A stretch of DNA of 64,000 nt from Gonapodya sp. JEL0774 (lineage: Eukaryota; Monoblepharomycota; Monoblepharidomycetes; Monoblepharidales; Gonapodyaceae): positions 1-64,000 of the forward strand of contig JADIIX010000104.1 of NCBI GenBank assembly GCA_027604505.1, given 5' to 3'. The notes under the pieces are model-generated. The model made no database searches and was not told the origin of the DNA. It was given only the letters and a program-made list of their open reading frames with translations. Position numbers and translations under genes: made by a program. Shown piece by piece: positions 22,041 to 34,780 of the stretch. Each line of letters starts with the position of its first letter. The stretch's first letter is position 1.

Positions 22041-23381
22041 ATGGCTCCATCAATGCCTGTCGAGACGGTCACCGCTCTTCCCACCTTTCGGGCATTTCGT
22101 TTCCCCGAATACATCGAGCTCGACAAGAACCGCCGGGCGACGGGTCTCGATCTCATTCGTCTTCTCCAAGACAAGTGTGGCCTCTCAATCGCGGTTCCCC
22201 TTCAGGTCGGAATCACCGCAAAGGAGGTTGAACTATCGAGCACGGACTGGTGAGCTTTCAACCACGAGACGTCCATGCGCGGAGAAATGGAAATTATGCC
22301 TATCGATCTGATCGCTCTCAATGTACGAATCTATCTCAGGTGGTTTCCCCGCTATGATGGTCCTCGCCAATGGCCCTTTTTCTGGGAGGGAGTATCGTGC
22401 TCCATCGACTACATCGAAGCCGGGGAAGCCGTCAAGAACCAGACTTTTATGTCTGTCGTCATCCGCGTCTATGATTTAACCCCCGGTGTCGGAGAGCGTG
22501 TCCTCACTGAGATCGGCCAGGAACTCGCCGCAAGGTGGAAGCCAGCTGATCGCCCGGTCAAGAAAACGTCCATATATCGCGCTGTCAAGAGTTGCAGTGG
22601 TGTCTACGAGTGGAACTTTTTTGTTACCCGTGACTCTCGTGACCTGGATACGGTATATTTGGACTCGAGCATCAAAGGCAAAATGGTCAAGGGACTGGAC
22701 TTTTTCTTCAGTAAAAAGGCTCTGTACGACCGAACTGGCATCACGTGGAAGCGAATTCACCTCTTACATGGGCCTCCCGGTACCGGCAAGACCTCCATGT
22801 GTGTGGCCATGGCCAGCCGCTTCGACAGGGATATTGCCAAGTTGGCCATCACTGGAGACATCAAAGCCACGGACATCGACTCCCTCCTTACCGGCCTCCC
22901 CGGCAATTCGTTCCTCCTCCTGGAAGACGTTGACGCACTCTTTGCCAAGCGAAGCTCAAAAACCGGAGTGGACTTCTCCACGCTCATCAACGCCCTGGAC
23001 GGGGTGGCTACAGCGAGCGGCCTGGTCGTGTTCATGACAACCAATCACCTCGACAAACTCGAACCCGCCCTCATCCGTCCTGGTCGGGTGGACTTTTGCG
23101 CAGAGGTCACTCTTCCATCGCGAGAAGCTGTCCTCGAAGCCCTGAGGACCCTAGCCCCCGAGTACGCCCATGAGCACGAGGAATTTGTGGATCGGTTTGC
23201 CAACGGGATCACAATTGCAGCAGTGCAGAAGCACATCTTCGACTGCCTTGTGGAGGAGAAGGAGTCGATTCTGTTTGAGGTGGAGGCGCTGGCACCACTG
23301 TCGTTGATGGAGAAGGCAGAAAAGAGTGAGCGAATGGAACAAGATGACAGTGAGACTGAAACCGGCGTCTCTGAGGATTAG
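22041..23381 (+). CDS. BCS1-like AAA ATPase without membrane anchor, copy B
   Basis: Exons 22041-22249 and 22340-23381 join in phase to 416 residues. The intron sits at the same codon as in copies A and C. Motifs: Walker A HLLHGPPGTGKTSMCVAMAS, Walker B SFLLLEDVDALFAKRSS, sensor VVFMTTNHLDKLEPA, RPGRVDFCAEV, and the upstream RDSRDLDTVYLDSSIKGKM. The N-terminal 70 residues (FRAFRFPEYIELDKNRRATG, GLSIAVPLQVGITAKEVELS) are conserved among the copies but match no domain I know. The C-terminus differs from A and C (EKSERMEQDDSETETGVSED), so this is the outlying paralogue. It lies head-to-head with copy A across about 2.1 kb. A 140-nt segment (22920-23059) is identical in copy C. Confidence 0.85.
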
Positions 23382-24014
23382 GATGTCTTGTCTGGGAAAT
23401 AGTACCATTTGCAAAGTGAATTGCACGTCGAATTTTTGTATTGAGTGTATTTTTGTCATTATTGAGATTTCCGTCCGAGATTGAACCGCAACTGCGCACT
23501 TGTCTTTGTTGTTGAACAAGAGGGCGGCTGTGAAGGCTGTGAGCTCCACGCGGGGAAACCTGACGGATGTCCTGTGTGGGACGCACAAGAACCATCTCTA
23601 ACCGTAGCTAAGGGGTATCGTATGTTGGTAACTCAGTGAAATAGAAAAACTTCTTGAAATATCCGCGAGGTTGATCCACAACTGATGCTCACCAGGTCGC
23701 GACAATCTGAGATAATTCATTAGTACACTAACTCTGGTCCTTCACTATTTTAAAGGATTCTATTGTGTCGAAGGAAGGTGTCACTGAAGAAGAGCACCGA
23801 GAACGTCGGGGTGATCAAGAGTGATCAAGTTCGAACTGCACCTTCGCGGACAGGGGCATTAAGATGAGGACTTGGACGGTCGTTGTTTCCCCGACCAAGA
23901 AACCAGAATAATCTGAATCAGCGCTGATCCATTGACTATTGCTCTCTCTAGAGTGTTCTCGTGGGAATATTACCCACTCTTCTCGGCTGTGCTTTGTTCC
24001 TTCCTCCTCGGATC
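23382..24014. other. Intergenic region
   Basis: Nothing recognisable. The stretch holds the 3' end of AAA copy B and the promoter of the MFS gene. Open frames on the minus strand here (23595-23151) are shadows of the AAA coding sequence running into non-coding DNA. Confidence 0.5.
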
Positions 24015-26211
24015 ATGAATGGCAACAGTTCCAACAAACGAACTCCGATTCCACTTTCAGCTTCCATCGTTCAACCGAAAGATGATAAAATGGATCTGAT
24101 GGAACTTCCCCGGTCATCTGAGGACATTCTCATGGACCATTATGACGATTATGGAGACCCGAACCTAACAACGGGACATGACAGCGCACCTTCACAAGAC
24201 CGACCGGTAACCCCTCTTCCAAGAAAACCAGTATTTGCATTAGCGTGTGTACAGCTATCTGAGGCTATCCAGGGTTGGTGTGTATCCCCAACTCGTACTC
24301 ATTGTGAAGTATGAAATGTCGTCTGACATACTACCAAAACACAGCATTATCTTCCCATTTCTCTATTTTTTGACCCGAGATACACTGCCAGACGTATCAG
24401 ACAAGGCGCTTGCATTCTACATGGGACTGATGGCGTCGTGCTACTATCTTGCGGCCTTTTCAACAGCACTCTTTTGGGGCTGGCTATCAGATAGGGTGGG
24501 AAGAAAGCCTATACTGCTTCTCGGCCTGTTTGGCTCTGCTTTGAGGTGTGAATTCTGTTAGTTTTCTTTTGGTGGCTTTCAAGCGTTCCTAATGCGGCAA
24601 ATTTCTCCAGCGCGTTCGCCTTGGGATTCTCCCAAACGTACACACATGTCATCGCCGTACGGGTTTTCAGTGGCTTGCTAAATGGAAATGTTGGGGTGGC
24701 CAAGTCTGTCCTGGGTGAGATCACAGATGAAACCAACGTGAGTATGTTTTGAGGATCCCCAATTTGTGTACCAGTTAACGAACTCACAGTTTCAACTCTA
24801 TCCCTACAGCGTGGTCGCGCTTTCTCTTTACTCTCTCTTTGTTGGGGTGTAGGGAGTATTGCGGGACCAGCAATTGGCGGGTTTCTGGTTCACCCCTGCA
24901 ACCAATTCACATCGATTTTTGGAGAACCTGCCTCAAACAACATGTTTTGTATTCACCCATATGCCCTTCCTTGCATGGTTGCCGGATCATTTTCTGCAGT
25001 CGGCTTTTTCTTGGGCATTTGGCTGCTTGAAGAGACCCGGAAGTTCAGCGCGCTTGGGAGCTACGCGATCTTGGTGGATAACGAGACGAAGGAGCCAGCA
25101 ATCTCTGGTGTGTGGATGGAATCAGGCAGCTGTGATATCGAACGGGACGTGGATGGAATCATGTTGGAACCCCCTTTCTTGAAGCGGTCACCAAGCCTTT
25201 CGGACGACCCGGACTCTCCTCAAACGCTCGTGGGGGATGATGAGTTCACCCCTGCTCTCATCAATGACCAGAAACCTCACAGAGGATCTGATAGTCGCCG
25301 CCCACGCATTGCTCGAAACTCTCGTTTGGCTGGAGTTGGAGTAAATTTGCGGCGGAGGGGCTGTGGATGTTCGCTGTCCGGAGTGACGATGTGGGCAGTT
25401 TTGGCATACCTGTCGGTGTGCTTTTTTGCCATTGTTTTTGAGGAAATGGTTCCAGTCTTCGCGAAGTAAGTTTAGCCACCGAGACGAGGGTCTGGTACCG
25501 AGAGTCGGAAGTGCTCCTGCCATACTCATGGCCCTCTTTTTTTTGGTATCTAAGCTCTTCGCGCGAGCTTGGTGGACTGGCTTTCACTTCTCGCGACATT
25601 GGAACAATTATGACAGCACAAGGCGTCGCGGGGATTCTCTCACAGCTTTTTGTTTTCCCTCGTCTTGAGCGTCACTTTGGTGTAATCAATACCTATTGTG
25701 CATCACTCACTGTGTCTTCTCTCGTTGCCGTCTCCACGCCCTTTTTCGGCGACTTGAACGCACATCTTGGTGCGCAAGGTGAAGGCAAAACAATTGTGCT
25801 CATAGCACTCTGTTCCGCCTTGATGATCTTCCAAGCTTTTACTGAAATGGCATTCACGAGTTCTATCATTATGGTCAACGACTCTGCGCCCGCCGCTGCT
25901 CTTGGCCAAGCCCACGGCGTTTCACAAATGATGGCTGCATTTACTCGGTGAGGACATTTGGCCAACAGCCCTTTCCTCGGTGCCCTGCTCCTGACTCGGT
26001 GTTTCTTTACGTGTTTCCTCTTCTAAGCGCCGCTGGTCCTACTATCGGTGGTGGGGTGTATGCATGGACGTTGCGCAATGGGCTGACATTTCCACTCGAC
26101 CGCCACTTCCTCTTTATAGCTCTCGGCATTCAGGGTCTGTTATCGTGGCTGATGGCGTGGAAGGTTAAACGGGAGTGGGTACGGAATGGCATTCGCAAGA
26201 ATCGGTGGTAA
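24015..26211 (+). CDS. MFS transporter, DHA1/ZIF-like drug-H+ antiporter type
   Basis: Six exons join in phase: 24015-24277, 24345-24545, 24611-24737, 24810-25465, 25555-25947 and 26027-26211. After an 80-residue hydrophilic N-terminus, TM1 begins at ALACVQLSEAIQGCIIFPFL, the hallmark of the ZIF-like/tetracycline-type DHA1 branch. Motif A is GWLSDRVGRKPILLLGLFG; loop motif EITDETNRGRAFSLLS and TM5 motif GVGSIAGPAIGGFLV follow. There are 12 predicted TM segments with a long charged central loop (residues near 260-340). The last exon has AAGPTIGGGVYAW. Family members export small molecules or metals with proton exchange; the substrate is unknown. A fungal plasma- or vacuolar-membrane site is likely. 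Confidence 0.85.
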
Positions 26212-26918
26212 ATGCATTGCACGAGAATCGTTGGTACGGGTTTTCTGTGGTGGAATGTCCTTGGTAGAGCGGGATTTTTGGATCAGATAGACTTACCAAC
26301 CAATGCACCGTAAGGTGATTTAAGATACCGGGAGGACCAAGAGCACATTCCGCATTTCTGCAACACAGATGTTACAGTTGCCCCTGCACCGGGCTGCTTT
26401 TGAAAAAGAAGTTAAAAAGAAGTTTTGTTTGTACCATAGAGCAGTGTTGGCGTTGTAGATCTACAGGTTGTTACATAACACTTTGTCGGTTTCTTGTATC
26501 ACACGCTGAAAGTGTTTTCAATTGCGAAAAAAACATGTTTTGTCATATTATTATTATACAGATTGGTTTTATGTAATTTGATGAAAAATTTGATGAATAT
26601 AATTGTTGCAAAATGTGTTCCCATCGGCCCTGTGTTTTACCCAGTTTCGCAGATACTCCCTCAATACATGTGTCCAAAAGGTGTTCGCACGTGGTCTCAC
26701 AGGCAACACCAGACAACTGCAAGTTTCTCCATTAGCACCTCCCAATTTCAAGAGAGTTGAACGTCTGCGGTTCTCATTAACTCTCCGACTCTTGTTTATC
26801 GTCCCTCTTGTCTTGTATTTTCAATGCTCGAGCTCCCCTCGCTTGTCGTCATGCAGATGGAATGTGTTGACTTCGTATGGACTCCACTAGCATTCTCCAC
26901 ATCATTGTCTTCAAGTTG
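26212..26918. other. Intergenic region between convergent genes
   Basis: A/T-rich, no gene seen. Several poly-A and poly-T runs suggest 3' untranslated sequence of the two convergent genes. Confidence 0.5.
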
Positions 26919-29471
26919 TCACTTCGACGCGCGATCCGCAAATTCATACACAAAATTCCAGTCGATGCCGTACAAAGGGCCGGCTCCACTTTGGTCGAAC
27001 TCCGGTTTGGGTCGCTTGACATCTTCGCATGCATCATCTCCAATCGAACGATTTTCATTTCCCAGCTTCCCTTTGCCGTTCTTGCTCGACTCTGATAATT
27101 CCCTCTTCCGCTTGAGAAGATTGTTAGTGGAGGACACGGAGGGGCACGGAAGTACCGCGGAGCTTGCCCGAACACTCTGGCTTGAGGATAGTGAAGAGGA
27201 GGTAGAAGTTGAGGGAACTGAAGTCGGAATGTTGCGCTTGGAAGCTTGATACTCGAGCGAAACCCGTGCAGAGGGTAGAATCGTCGAGGCAGTTGAAGGC
27301 TGACCATGGTGAGCCGACTTGAAAGAACTGATCGAAGACGCGATCGTGGTTGTCTGCCGCAAAGCACTTGAAATTGTTGCCAGGACTTGAGGCGCACTAT
27401 TGTATACCAGGAAAACCCACTCAGCGATACAAGGACTCAAGTACTGATATCAACTTTACTCACCGTATCACGGAGGGATCCGACAGCGGAATAGAGCTGA
27501 TGACCACGTAGGTGCGAAACCTTTCAGCAAAGACATAGAGGTGATTGGACGCGGCAAAGACACCTACCGCATCGAGGCCCTCGAGGAGGTCGAGAGGTAC
27601 GTGGGCTCTGCACTAACTGGCAGGACCCTTGCGTCAAAGGACGACCACGAGAAGGCGGACGACGAAGGCAACGACGACATGGGGTAAGAAGAGGTGGAAC
27701 CAGACGATGGATACTCCACGACGTTGGACTGCGTGTTGACTGCCGGCAGATCATCTTCGAATACAGATTGGTTGTGTTGAGTGTTGACCAGTGTCATGGA
27801 TGCGAGCTTCACAGCTGAGGGCCCCGAATGGTATCCAGATCTTGTCTGCGTTTGCAACGCATCTGTAAGCCGAGAAAGGTTTGTAGATGTGGTGGCAAAT
27901 TGCATCGGAGGAGCTGGGTCTAGATCCATCAAGGCCCCACCATGACTGAATAATGGATCGCCATCATCGAAGTCCGGTGCAGAATCGGGAGTGACAATTG
28001 TGTTTCCGGCCATTCGAGGCGGGTGTGGGAGGTTGTTTGAGTAAAGTACGGGCCCTTTCCCAGGGGACAAGATCGGTCCCGTCTGACTGCCCACCCGTGT
28101 GCCTACACTCTGACCTGCCATGTTAGCCCGTGGTGGTGGTATCGTGAACAACGCGTTAGCGCCAACTCCCACGTTGTCACCACGTGATCCATAGTTGTGC
28201 AGTTGTGCAGTTGTGTTTGTACCGACTCCCAGGTTTCCACACAGGGTTGCAGCGTTCCCTCCTGGCGGGGCACCGTTGACGCTGCTCCCCAAATATCCAC
28301 CCGGAGCTCCAGCGTTCACTTGCGGAGCATTTCCGGTCACGCCACCCCCAGAGTGTGCATTCGGAGCCACACCTCCAGTGACTGCAGGTGGAGCACCGTT
28401 CGTTAGTCCGGTTTGCGCTGAACCATTCCCTCCCGAAGCAGCACCGTTCGCACCCATCGCCACACTTCCACCGTGAGATCCACCGTTGGCTCCCAAAACA
28501 GCCGCGTTCACGGTCGCTTGCTGCGCAGCCTGCCGGCGGCGTTCCTCCTTTGCAAGGTTCTTCGGCCTGACGCTCCAAGCAAGGTTGAGTTCCTTCCGCT
28601 TGTTCTCCAGCCCTTCGGGCCCGCCGTACAGTCGACATGCGTACATGAAGCATTCAGTATCGAAGAAGAAGCGGGCAGGGGTCCGCGGAGGGGGCCTGTT
28701 CTTGGGCGGGGGTTTTCCCTGTCTTTGCTGTCCCGGGGCACCTCCGTTGGCCTGCAGCACTGCTTGCGGTTCGCCGTTGTTGAGTTGACCGATGTGTGCG
28801 GGAGGGTTTGGGGCATGTGCCTGTGAATGAGCCGGTGCTTGTGCTGCGGGAGGGACGGTTTGAGGAGGCTCTTGCCCGTCGGAGTTTGTCGGATCGGTAG
28901 GTGGACCGGGGGGAGGAGCAACCCTGTCGGGCCAGTTTACCTGGTGCAGGATTGTGCTGGTGTCCTCCAGGATGGTGAACATGTACCGTGTCCATCGGAG
29001 GGGACCATGGGTGGGTGTGTTCAGAAGGATGAGGTACTTTTCCCTCAAAGTACTCTCGTTGATTAGTTGGAATGTTCCACCATAAGACCCTCGAGCGCAG
29101 TCGAAGCACAGCTGGGGTGACCCTTCCCTCCTGTGCTTGGGAACGTTTACATGGGCACATCCCGCGCAGGCCATCCTATTGGTGAGCCTGCGGTCCCATG
29201 CCTCGGCGTCCCGGGCCCAGGATACGTTTCTGCTGCGGGCACCGGCCGTGAAGCAGACCAAGGGGCAGCCCAAGGAGATTCTGAGGAACGCGTCGGCCTC
29301 GGCTCTCGCCCGGTGGTTCAGCTTGGAGAAAGCAATAATGTCTGCAATGCACTTGAGGAAAGGGAAAATGCGCGAATAAATCTCGGGGGGAAGAGGTGGC
29401 AGGGGGTTCGGTGAAGTCGCTGGAACAAGACGGTTCAGTCGTCGGACAGCGGGAACAGCGGGTGGCGGCAT
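26919..29471 (-). CDS. F-box-like protein with Cys-pair motif and long low-complexity tail
   Basis: Three exons join in phase: 29471-27568, a 33-nt exon 27496-27464, and 27396-26919, for 804 residues. An F-box lies at about residues 25-60 (PLPPEIYSRIFPFLKCIADI, FSKLNHRAR). Then comes a possible zinc-binding pair (CAGCAHVNVPKHRREGSPQL followed by CFDC). Residues 200-480 are Pro-, then Gly/Asn/Ala-rich with imperfect NGG and GAPP repeats. The last exon is Ser/Thr-rich and has basic nuclear-signal-like clusters (LLKRKREL, VKRPKPE). It is probably an SCF substrate receptor, but the target is unknown. The first ATG inside the frame (MPPPAVPAVRRLN) was chosen over an upstream in-frame start at 29552. 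Confidence 0.7.
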
Positions 29472-30004
29472 CGTTGGGAAATGGAAGGGGGACACGCCCA
29501 AGCACAGAAACAGCGGCAGAAGTTGCCGTGAACTTTTGGTTGAAGTGAACAACGCTCGTGCCTGGCGACAGTTTGTTTGAGCTGTTGGGAATTTGCGAAC
29601 CCCAATTGCGAAGACTCAGACAACCAAGCCAGCCACATCAAATAAGTATTCTCGTAGCTCGGGAAGAAACCTGAAGCGCTTTCATAAAAATTCGTGGAAG
29701 TACGTTCAGAACTGTAGTGCTTAACGATGAAGAAAAATAGCAAAACTGGGTCCAGTCTGTCGACCTTCTCCTAGGTTCTTGTCGGGACTTATCGATGTAG
29801 TTCGCTACAAGAAAGTACAAATGTAACCTGGTGATACTACTGTTGATATCAATTTTGGGGATTGCTGCGCGGGACAGGTGCATTTTTGTCGCGGGTGACA
29901 CAACCTTCCGTCATGCCGACGAACACATGTGATGCTTTGAATTTCATCGCGCCAATCGATACTCCGATATCCGCAAGGCATTTCGTAAACACTTCATTCG
30001 CTAA
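29472..30004. other. Divergent promoter region
   Basis: No gene supported. It separates the start codons of the large F-box gene (-) and the acyltransferase gene (+), so it should contain both promoters. Confidence 0.5.
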
Positions 30005-31846
30005 TGTCCGTGTCCTCTCCTTCTCCCTTGGGTGTTGCCGCCATTACCCTTCTACTCTATGGAGTGAGTCATTCTGCCCTCGATTTCATACATCCCACTT
30101 TCCTCAATCTTTTCCCCATTCGAACTATGAACCCTTCAATCGATGCTCAATAGGTCGTCGTCTTTTTCGTCTTTCTTGTGACCCGCAGTCATTTCATTCT
30201 TACCAACAAGCTGCGGCGGGGGGTCGTAACAGCTGTGCTTATCCCGTCTATGCTGACCGCCCCACTCCTTCCACAATACATTTGGCCCAATTCGCGAGTC
30301 GAAGACCTCTCGCTTTTTTTGTGGTGGACTCTTACATCTGTGACGTTCGTGGGAGGGTTGAGGTGAGAGTTCACAGCGAATTGCAGCACCATGATCAGCT
30401 GGGACAAATAACTCACCAAAATTACCAAACATCCCTGACACAAAAAATCTCAGAATATTCGACCTTGCCTACCTGCGATCTCCTTCTTCGCTCAATGACA
30501 TGCCCATCCGCCACTTCCTCTCTATAATGTTCTTTAACCCGGACGAAATCTTCTTCCACACGAAGCAGGATCTTGAAATCGATCGCAGCTCACACTCACT
30601 CTGGACAGTGGGCGTCATTTTGCCCTTGAAAGCCGCGTTTCTTGGTCTCCTCCTCCTTGGCCCGTTCACCGCCGAAGTGGAAAAACAGATCCTCCAGGAC
30701 GTATTCACACTGAACATGTTTTCTTGGCGATACATTGTTTGTGGGCTCATTGTGGGAAGCTCGTTTTATCCTACTCTTTCCCTGCCCTTTGTAAGTCCCT
30801 CGAGCCTGTCCACCCCGTAATTTCCAACCGATACGATGTCAAGACAACTTCTACAAACCTACTCGTCGTGGCACATAGGATCTACTCATTGCCATTGGTG
30901 AAGTGGCAACTGGTGTCCCCATGAAGCCCATCTTTCAGAACCCGATGATGTCCACCTCACGTGGGTTGTGAATAGCGTATCCGTTACTTTTTAAGTCGCT
31001 GCAAGCACCTTACCCTTTCTTTCTTCACGTGGCAGTACGTGATTTCTGGAGTGGACGGGTGAGAAATTATAATCGTTTCTGGGAGACCTAGAACTCACAG
31101 ACTGGCAAACATTCCAACCCTTCAAGTGGAACGTTTTGGTCAAGGTATTTGTAGTCTCCGATCTGTTCCTACATCAAGCGTCATCGTTTCACGGGTTTCT
31201 CACACCCCGTCAGAACACGTTCCACAGGGCCGTGTTTGATCCCGCCTTGGCGCAAAAGGAGTCTCTTGCATCGGATTCGGCTTTGCAAGTACAATCCTCA
31301 ATGATCGCGGGGGATGTGATAACAACATGCCTTCCGGCGCCACATGAAACGCTTGGGAATGGCGCGGATGGCACCAGTCATGTGGAGAATCCTCGGAGTG
31401 AAAAGAAGAAGTTCAGCATGTCCTCCACTGTTGGATCGCTCCAGGTGTTTTTGGTCTCGGCAATTTCCCACGAGTGAGTGAACAAAGAGCAGACAGATCG
31501 TGAGGTGCTACCAACCGAACCATTTTCCCACATCCCTCTTTTACCTAGGTGGCTAAACTTCGTTGCCTTCCACGGCATTCGTGGTGACAATCTTGTGTTC
31601 TTTATCTCGCACGGTCTTCTTACTTCACTGCAGGTGGCAATTCACCACCTCGCCCCAACTCAAATCGCCAATGTTCTGGACGACATCCCCAGGCCCGTGA
31701 AGATCGTCTCCACGTGGATTTTGTTTGGCTTTTCGGCTCCGATATTCTTAAGGCAGTACTTGGAAGCGGGGTTTTATGGGGAGTTGAGGCAAGCTGCGAC
31801 GGCATTGTTCGGGGTGACAAGGGCGAACTTAACTAGTTCGTTATGA
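30005..31846 (+). CDS. Wax-synthase-like MBOAT acyltransferase
   Basis: Multi-exon membrane protein starting MSVSSPSPLGVAAITLLLYG. Later pieces are LRRGVVTAVLIPSMLTAPLL, NPDEIFFHTKQDL, a TM pair (LPLKAAFLGLLLLGPF), the motif TSLRDFWSGR, then WQTFQPFKWNVLVKVFVVSD and VSAISHEWLNFVAF. The SLRDFW-x-R motif and the following membrane His (ISHEW) match the wax synthase-like MBOAT_2 group, which acylates alcohols or sterols using acyl-CoA in the ER. Fungal homologues include terpenoid acetyltransferases. I could not join SLRDFWSGR to the WQTFQ exon in phase with a GT-AG intron at about 31058-31100; either the splice is unusual or the sequence has a one-base fault. It ends with an Ala/Leu-rich TM and TRANLTSSL. 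Confidence 0.6.
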
Positions 31847-32067
31847 GTCATTGGGTGGAAATGACCACCATGATTGAACAGCTGTACTTCATTACTAATA
31901 GCAAACAACATTATATTTCAGAAAGAGAGAAAGAGATCACCGCGAGTCCTTTCAAAGTCCATGCTTGTAGCCTTCCAAGCCTCTCTGCTTTTGCTTGGAG
32001 GACCGACAATCGTTCACCAAATGAAGCAGCCTCCACCTCCGAATGAGTTAGTTGTGTACAGTCTCGA

Positions 32068-33970
32068 TCAATCGATTTGTTCATACCCTTCCACAGCCTG
32101 TCTCCAGAACCTTGTCGAAGACATGACGCAGATTGCCTGCACCATAACCGTGCACGAAAGCCCAACATAGCACACGCCTGTCCAGCCGTACTCGACCCAC
32201 ATCGCGGGGCCAAGGGTATTGCCAGTCGTCAAACCTGCCGTGAAATAGAGCGAATACAAGGTGTTCACAGACGAAATCATCTCGGGGAACGCTTTGATCG
32301 CGGCGGCTCTGTTGACGATGGTGACCATCTGACTTCCAACGTCCAGCCAAAACGCGCCAGCAAACACAGCGGCCACGTGTGTTTGACCGCACGAAATGAG
32401 GAGGAGCCAGACGCAAAGGCTAACCATGGTCCCCGACAAGGTGATCTCGTGTAATGGGTGGTAGTTTGTGCACGCAGTCAAGTCAGCGCAGGGGTACAGT
32501 GGTCTTACGCCAGCGATGACAAACTCACATAAATGGTGGGGACGACATCGCTAAGAAACCCGAGACACAATGTCGCGACGATACCCGCTACCCCAACCAC
32601 ACTAAGCAGCCCGATGGCTCCAGGGGCGAAATTGAACGGTTGGTGCGAGAGGAGGAAGGTTGAGGTTGTCCAGAAAGTTCCGAACTAAGAATATGAACCT
32701 CGATCGATCTGTGTTCACCGACAAGGGACATACGTGTACTTTTCAACTCACAGCTGTGACTTGTACGAGCGCCATGGTACCCACTATTCATGACAAATGA
32801 TAAAACACAAGCATAAGCGTCAGCGTTTGCCTGCCGACTTTCAAGTCTGCACTCCAGACCCACAAGCGATCAACCGGGGTTCCGACACAAGGCGCAGAAA
32901 ATTTGCAAAAACGTGAGTAAACGATAGCGTTGCTTCTTTCCGTGCTTGAATATTAGTAGGCTTGCGTGGTAGTAGCAGAGCCATGCCCGTGGCTAGGATC
33001 AGAGTCTCGAACGCCATGCACCAAAACACTGTTCGCAAACCCCACGCTTCTGCGACATGTCCTGAGATAGCACGCCCCAGCAAAGACCTTTGAGTGATTT
33101 CGGTACAGTTAAATGTAAAAGTGAAGCGACTGAATGCTGTACTCGCCCTAAATTGGCACCACCTGCAAGAGTGCCGACAACTGCGCCACGCCTCTCGGGA
33201 GCAGCGAGGTCCACTGCAAAAGGGATGTTCACCTAATAGCGAAGAAGAATGATTGTCGATGCTTCCGTACGACATGACACGGCACGAAAACACACAGCTC
33301 CTTGGCAGAACATCCCAACAGCAAAACTTCCCAAAAGGAAGGCCCCGTACGATTCAACACAGGCGAGAAACACATTAGCCACACTCGCTAAGAAGACAGC
33401 CGAGACGACGAGTCTGCGAAGGAAGAATTGCTCCTGGATATGTCTTTGGGAGGGTAGTTTGCCGACGAATCTTACATCTTCTTATCAAAAACGTCGCCAA
33501 GCGGACCAATAAGTGCCAGTCCAACGATAAAGCCTGAGCTCAGAGCAGTAGCGGAATAAGCTGCTTCGCGCTCTCCGACGTGGAATGATTTCGCGATTTC
33601 CCCTAGGAGTGGGTGTATCACATTCATGCTCGACGAGAGCAAGGCAGCAGACATAACAAAGAGGAGCCAGGCAGAAGCACTGAGTGATGGTTCGGAAACC
33701 TACACAAAGAGACGAATCAGAAAGAGGCTTGCAGAAACAGAACATGTTCCCTACCGCATCCCCGGTTGTTTTTATCGCGGCATCATCATCAAGCTTCTCG
33801 TCCACGTCCCGAGATTCAAGTGATGCAGGACTCCACACAAGGGGAGAACTGGCTATCGGTGTTCCGTTTGCACTGGAAGGAGTGGCTGGACGCGGGGGCA
33901 GACATCGCAGTCTTCGTTTGTTTCTGGGCTGCCGGGATTCGTCGAAGGAGAGTTCAAGGTGAAGGGGCAT
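32068..33970 (-). CDS. MFS transporter (12-TM, Bcr/CflA-like arrangement)
   Basis: Starts MPLHLELSFDE with a cytosolic N-terminus of about 70 residues. Exons at 33970-33757 and 33699-33476 join in phase; the next exon begins after an AAG near 33444 (IHIQEQFFLRRLVVSA). TM1 has AALLSSSMNVIHPLLGEIAK; motif A-like LIGPLGDVFDKK follows TM2; NIPFAVDLAAPERRGAVVGT matches the conserved loop-4 region before TM5; the C-terminal exon has GAFWLDVGSQMVTIVNRAAA and TLYSLYFTAGLTTGNTLGPA. It is a proton-coupled exporter or uptake protein of unknown substrate. The APERRGAVVGT loop and the INRAAA motif resemble bacterial-type MFS members, so transfer from bacteria is possible but untested. Confidence 0.75.
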
Positions 33971-34780
33971 AGATCGATTCGAGTACGCTCTGGATGAGAA
34001 ACTCACGCATCTTATGTAAATAAAAGCGCCAAATAATATATACTAATGAATCGAAGTTCAGTTGGACCCTGAGGATCGTTCTATATTCATGGTGATCGGG
34101 CAGGTCTGGGCACCATAAAATCGAAGGTTCTCTCAGGCACAGGCAGCCACATAATACAGTCATGAAAAACAAAACGAAAAGAACTAAAAGTATCTGCCAT
34201 CCGCAGCTTCGCTGGCCTTTCTGCGCCGCTTGAAAGCTCTCAATTTTGGTGCGAGGATACAACTGAACAAAGAAGATTCAAACGGATGTTACAACAATGG
34301 CTGAGCGGTGGCGGCCATGAAGATGTCAGAATACTCAAATAAGATCGCTCGATTGCGTCTCCTCTTTCGGGAATCTGCAAGTAGTTCCCAAGCGACCAGA
34401 CTCAAAAACGCGAAACTATACTTGCTCTTGGAAACTGTCTTTGGGGAGTCCAAAGCTTGTATAGATTTGGAACACTAAGTTCAAAGAGACAAGCCAACTG
34501 TCTCAAATTGATTACTCAGTCTACTCCACATCTACATACTACCGTTGCATCTACATTATTAAGTGTATCAGGTAAAGTTAGGGTATCCGCACTTTCAATC
34601 AGAACCCTCCAACAGTCGCAGTATCCAGCGGAACGTCAAAACCAGCCTTTATGGATCCTGGATTGGTGTCTGCGACTACTGCAGCAGCGGACATACGAAT
34701 CTGAGTGTCGCCTCTACGCACCCGCCGAAGTTGCATGGGGCATGAAGGAATGGGGCACGCAGTAGCTAGCTTTAAGATGG
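33971..34780. other. Intergenic region
   Basis: No gene firmly supported. A minus-strand frame at 34262-33954 has one hydrophobic stretch (WQILLVLFVLFFMTVLCGCL) but overlaps the transporter start and has no other support. The rest shows no codon structure. Confidence 0.4.

Noticed and set aside
22476-23236. Long minus-strand open frames opposite AAA copy B (and the equivalents opposite A and C)
   Set aside because: They are antisense shadows of a conserved coding sequence, repeated in all three copies only because the sense strand is conserved.
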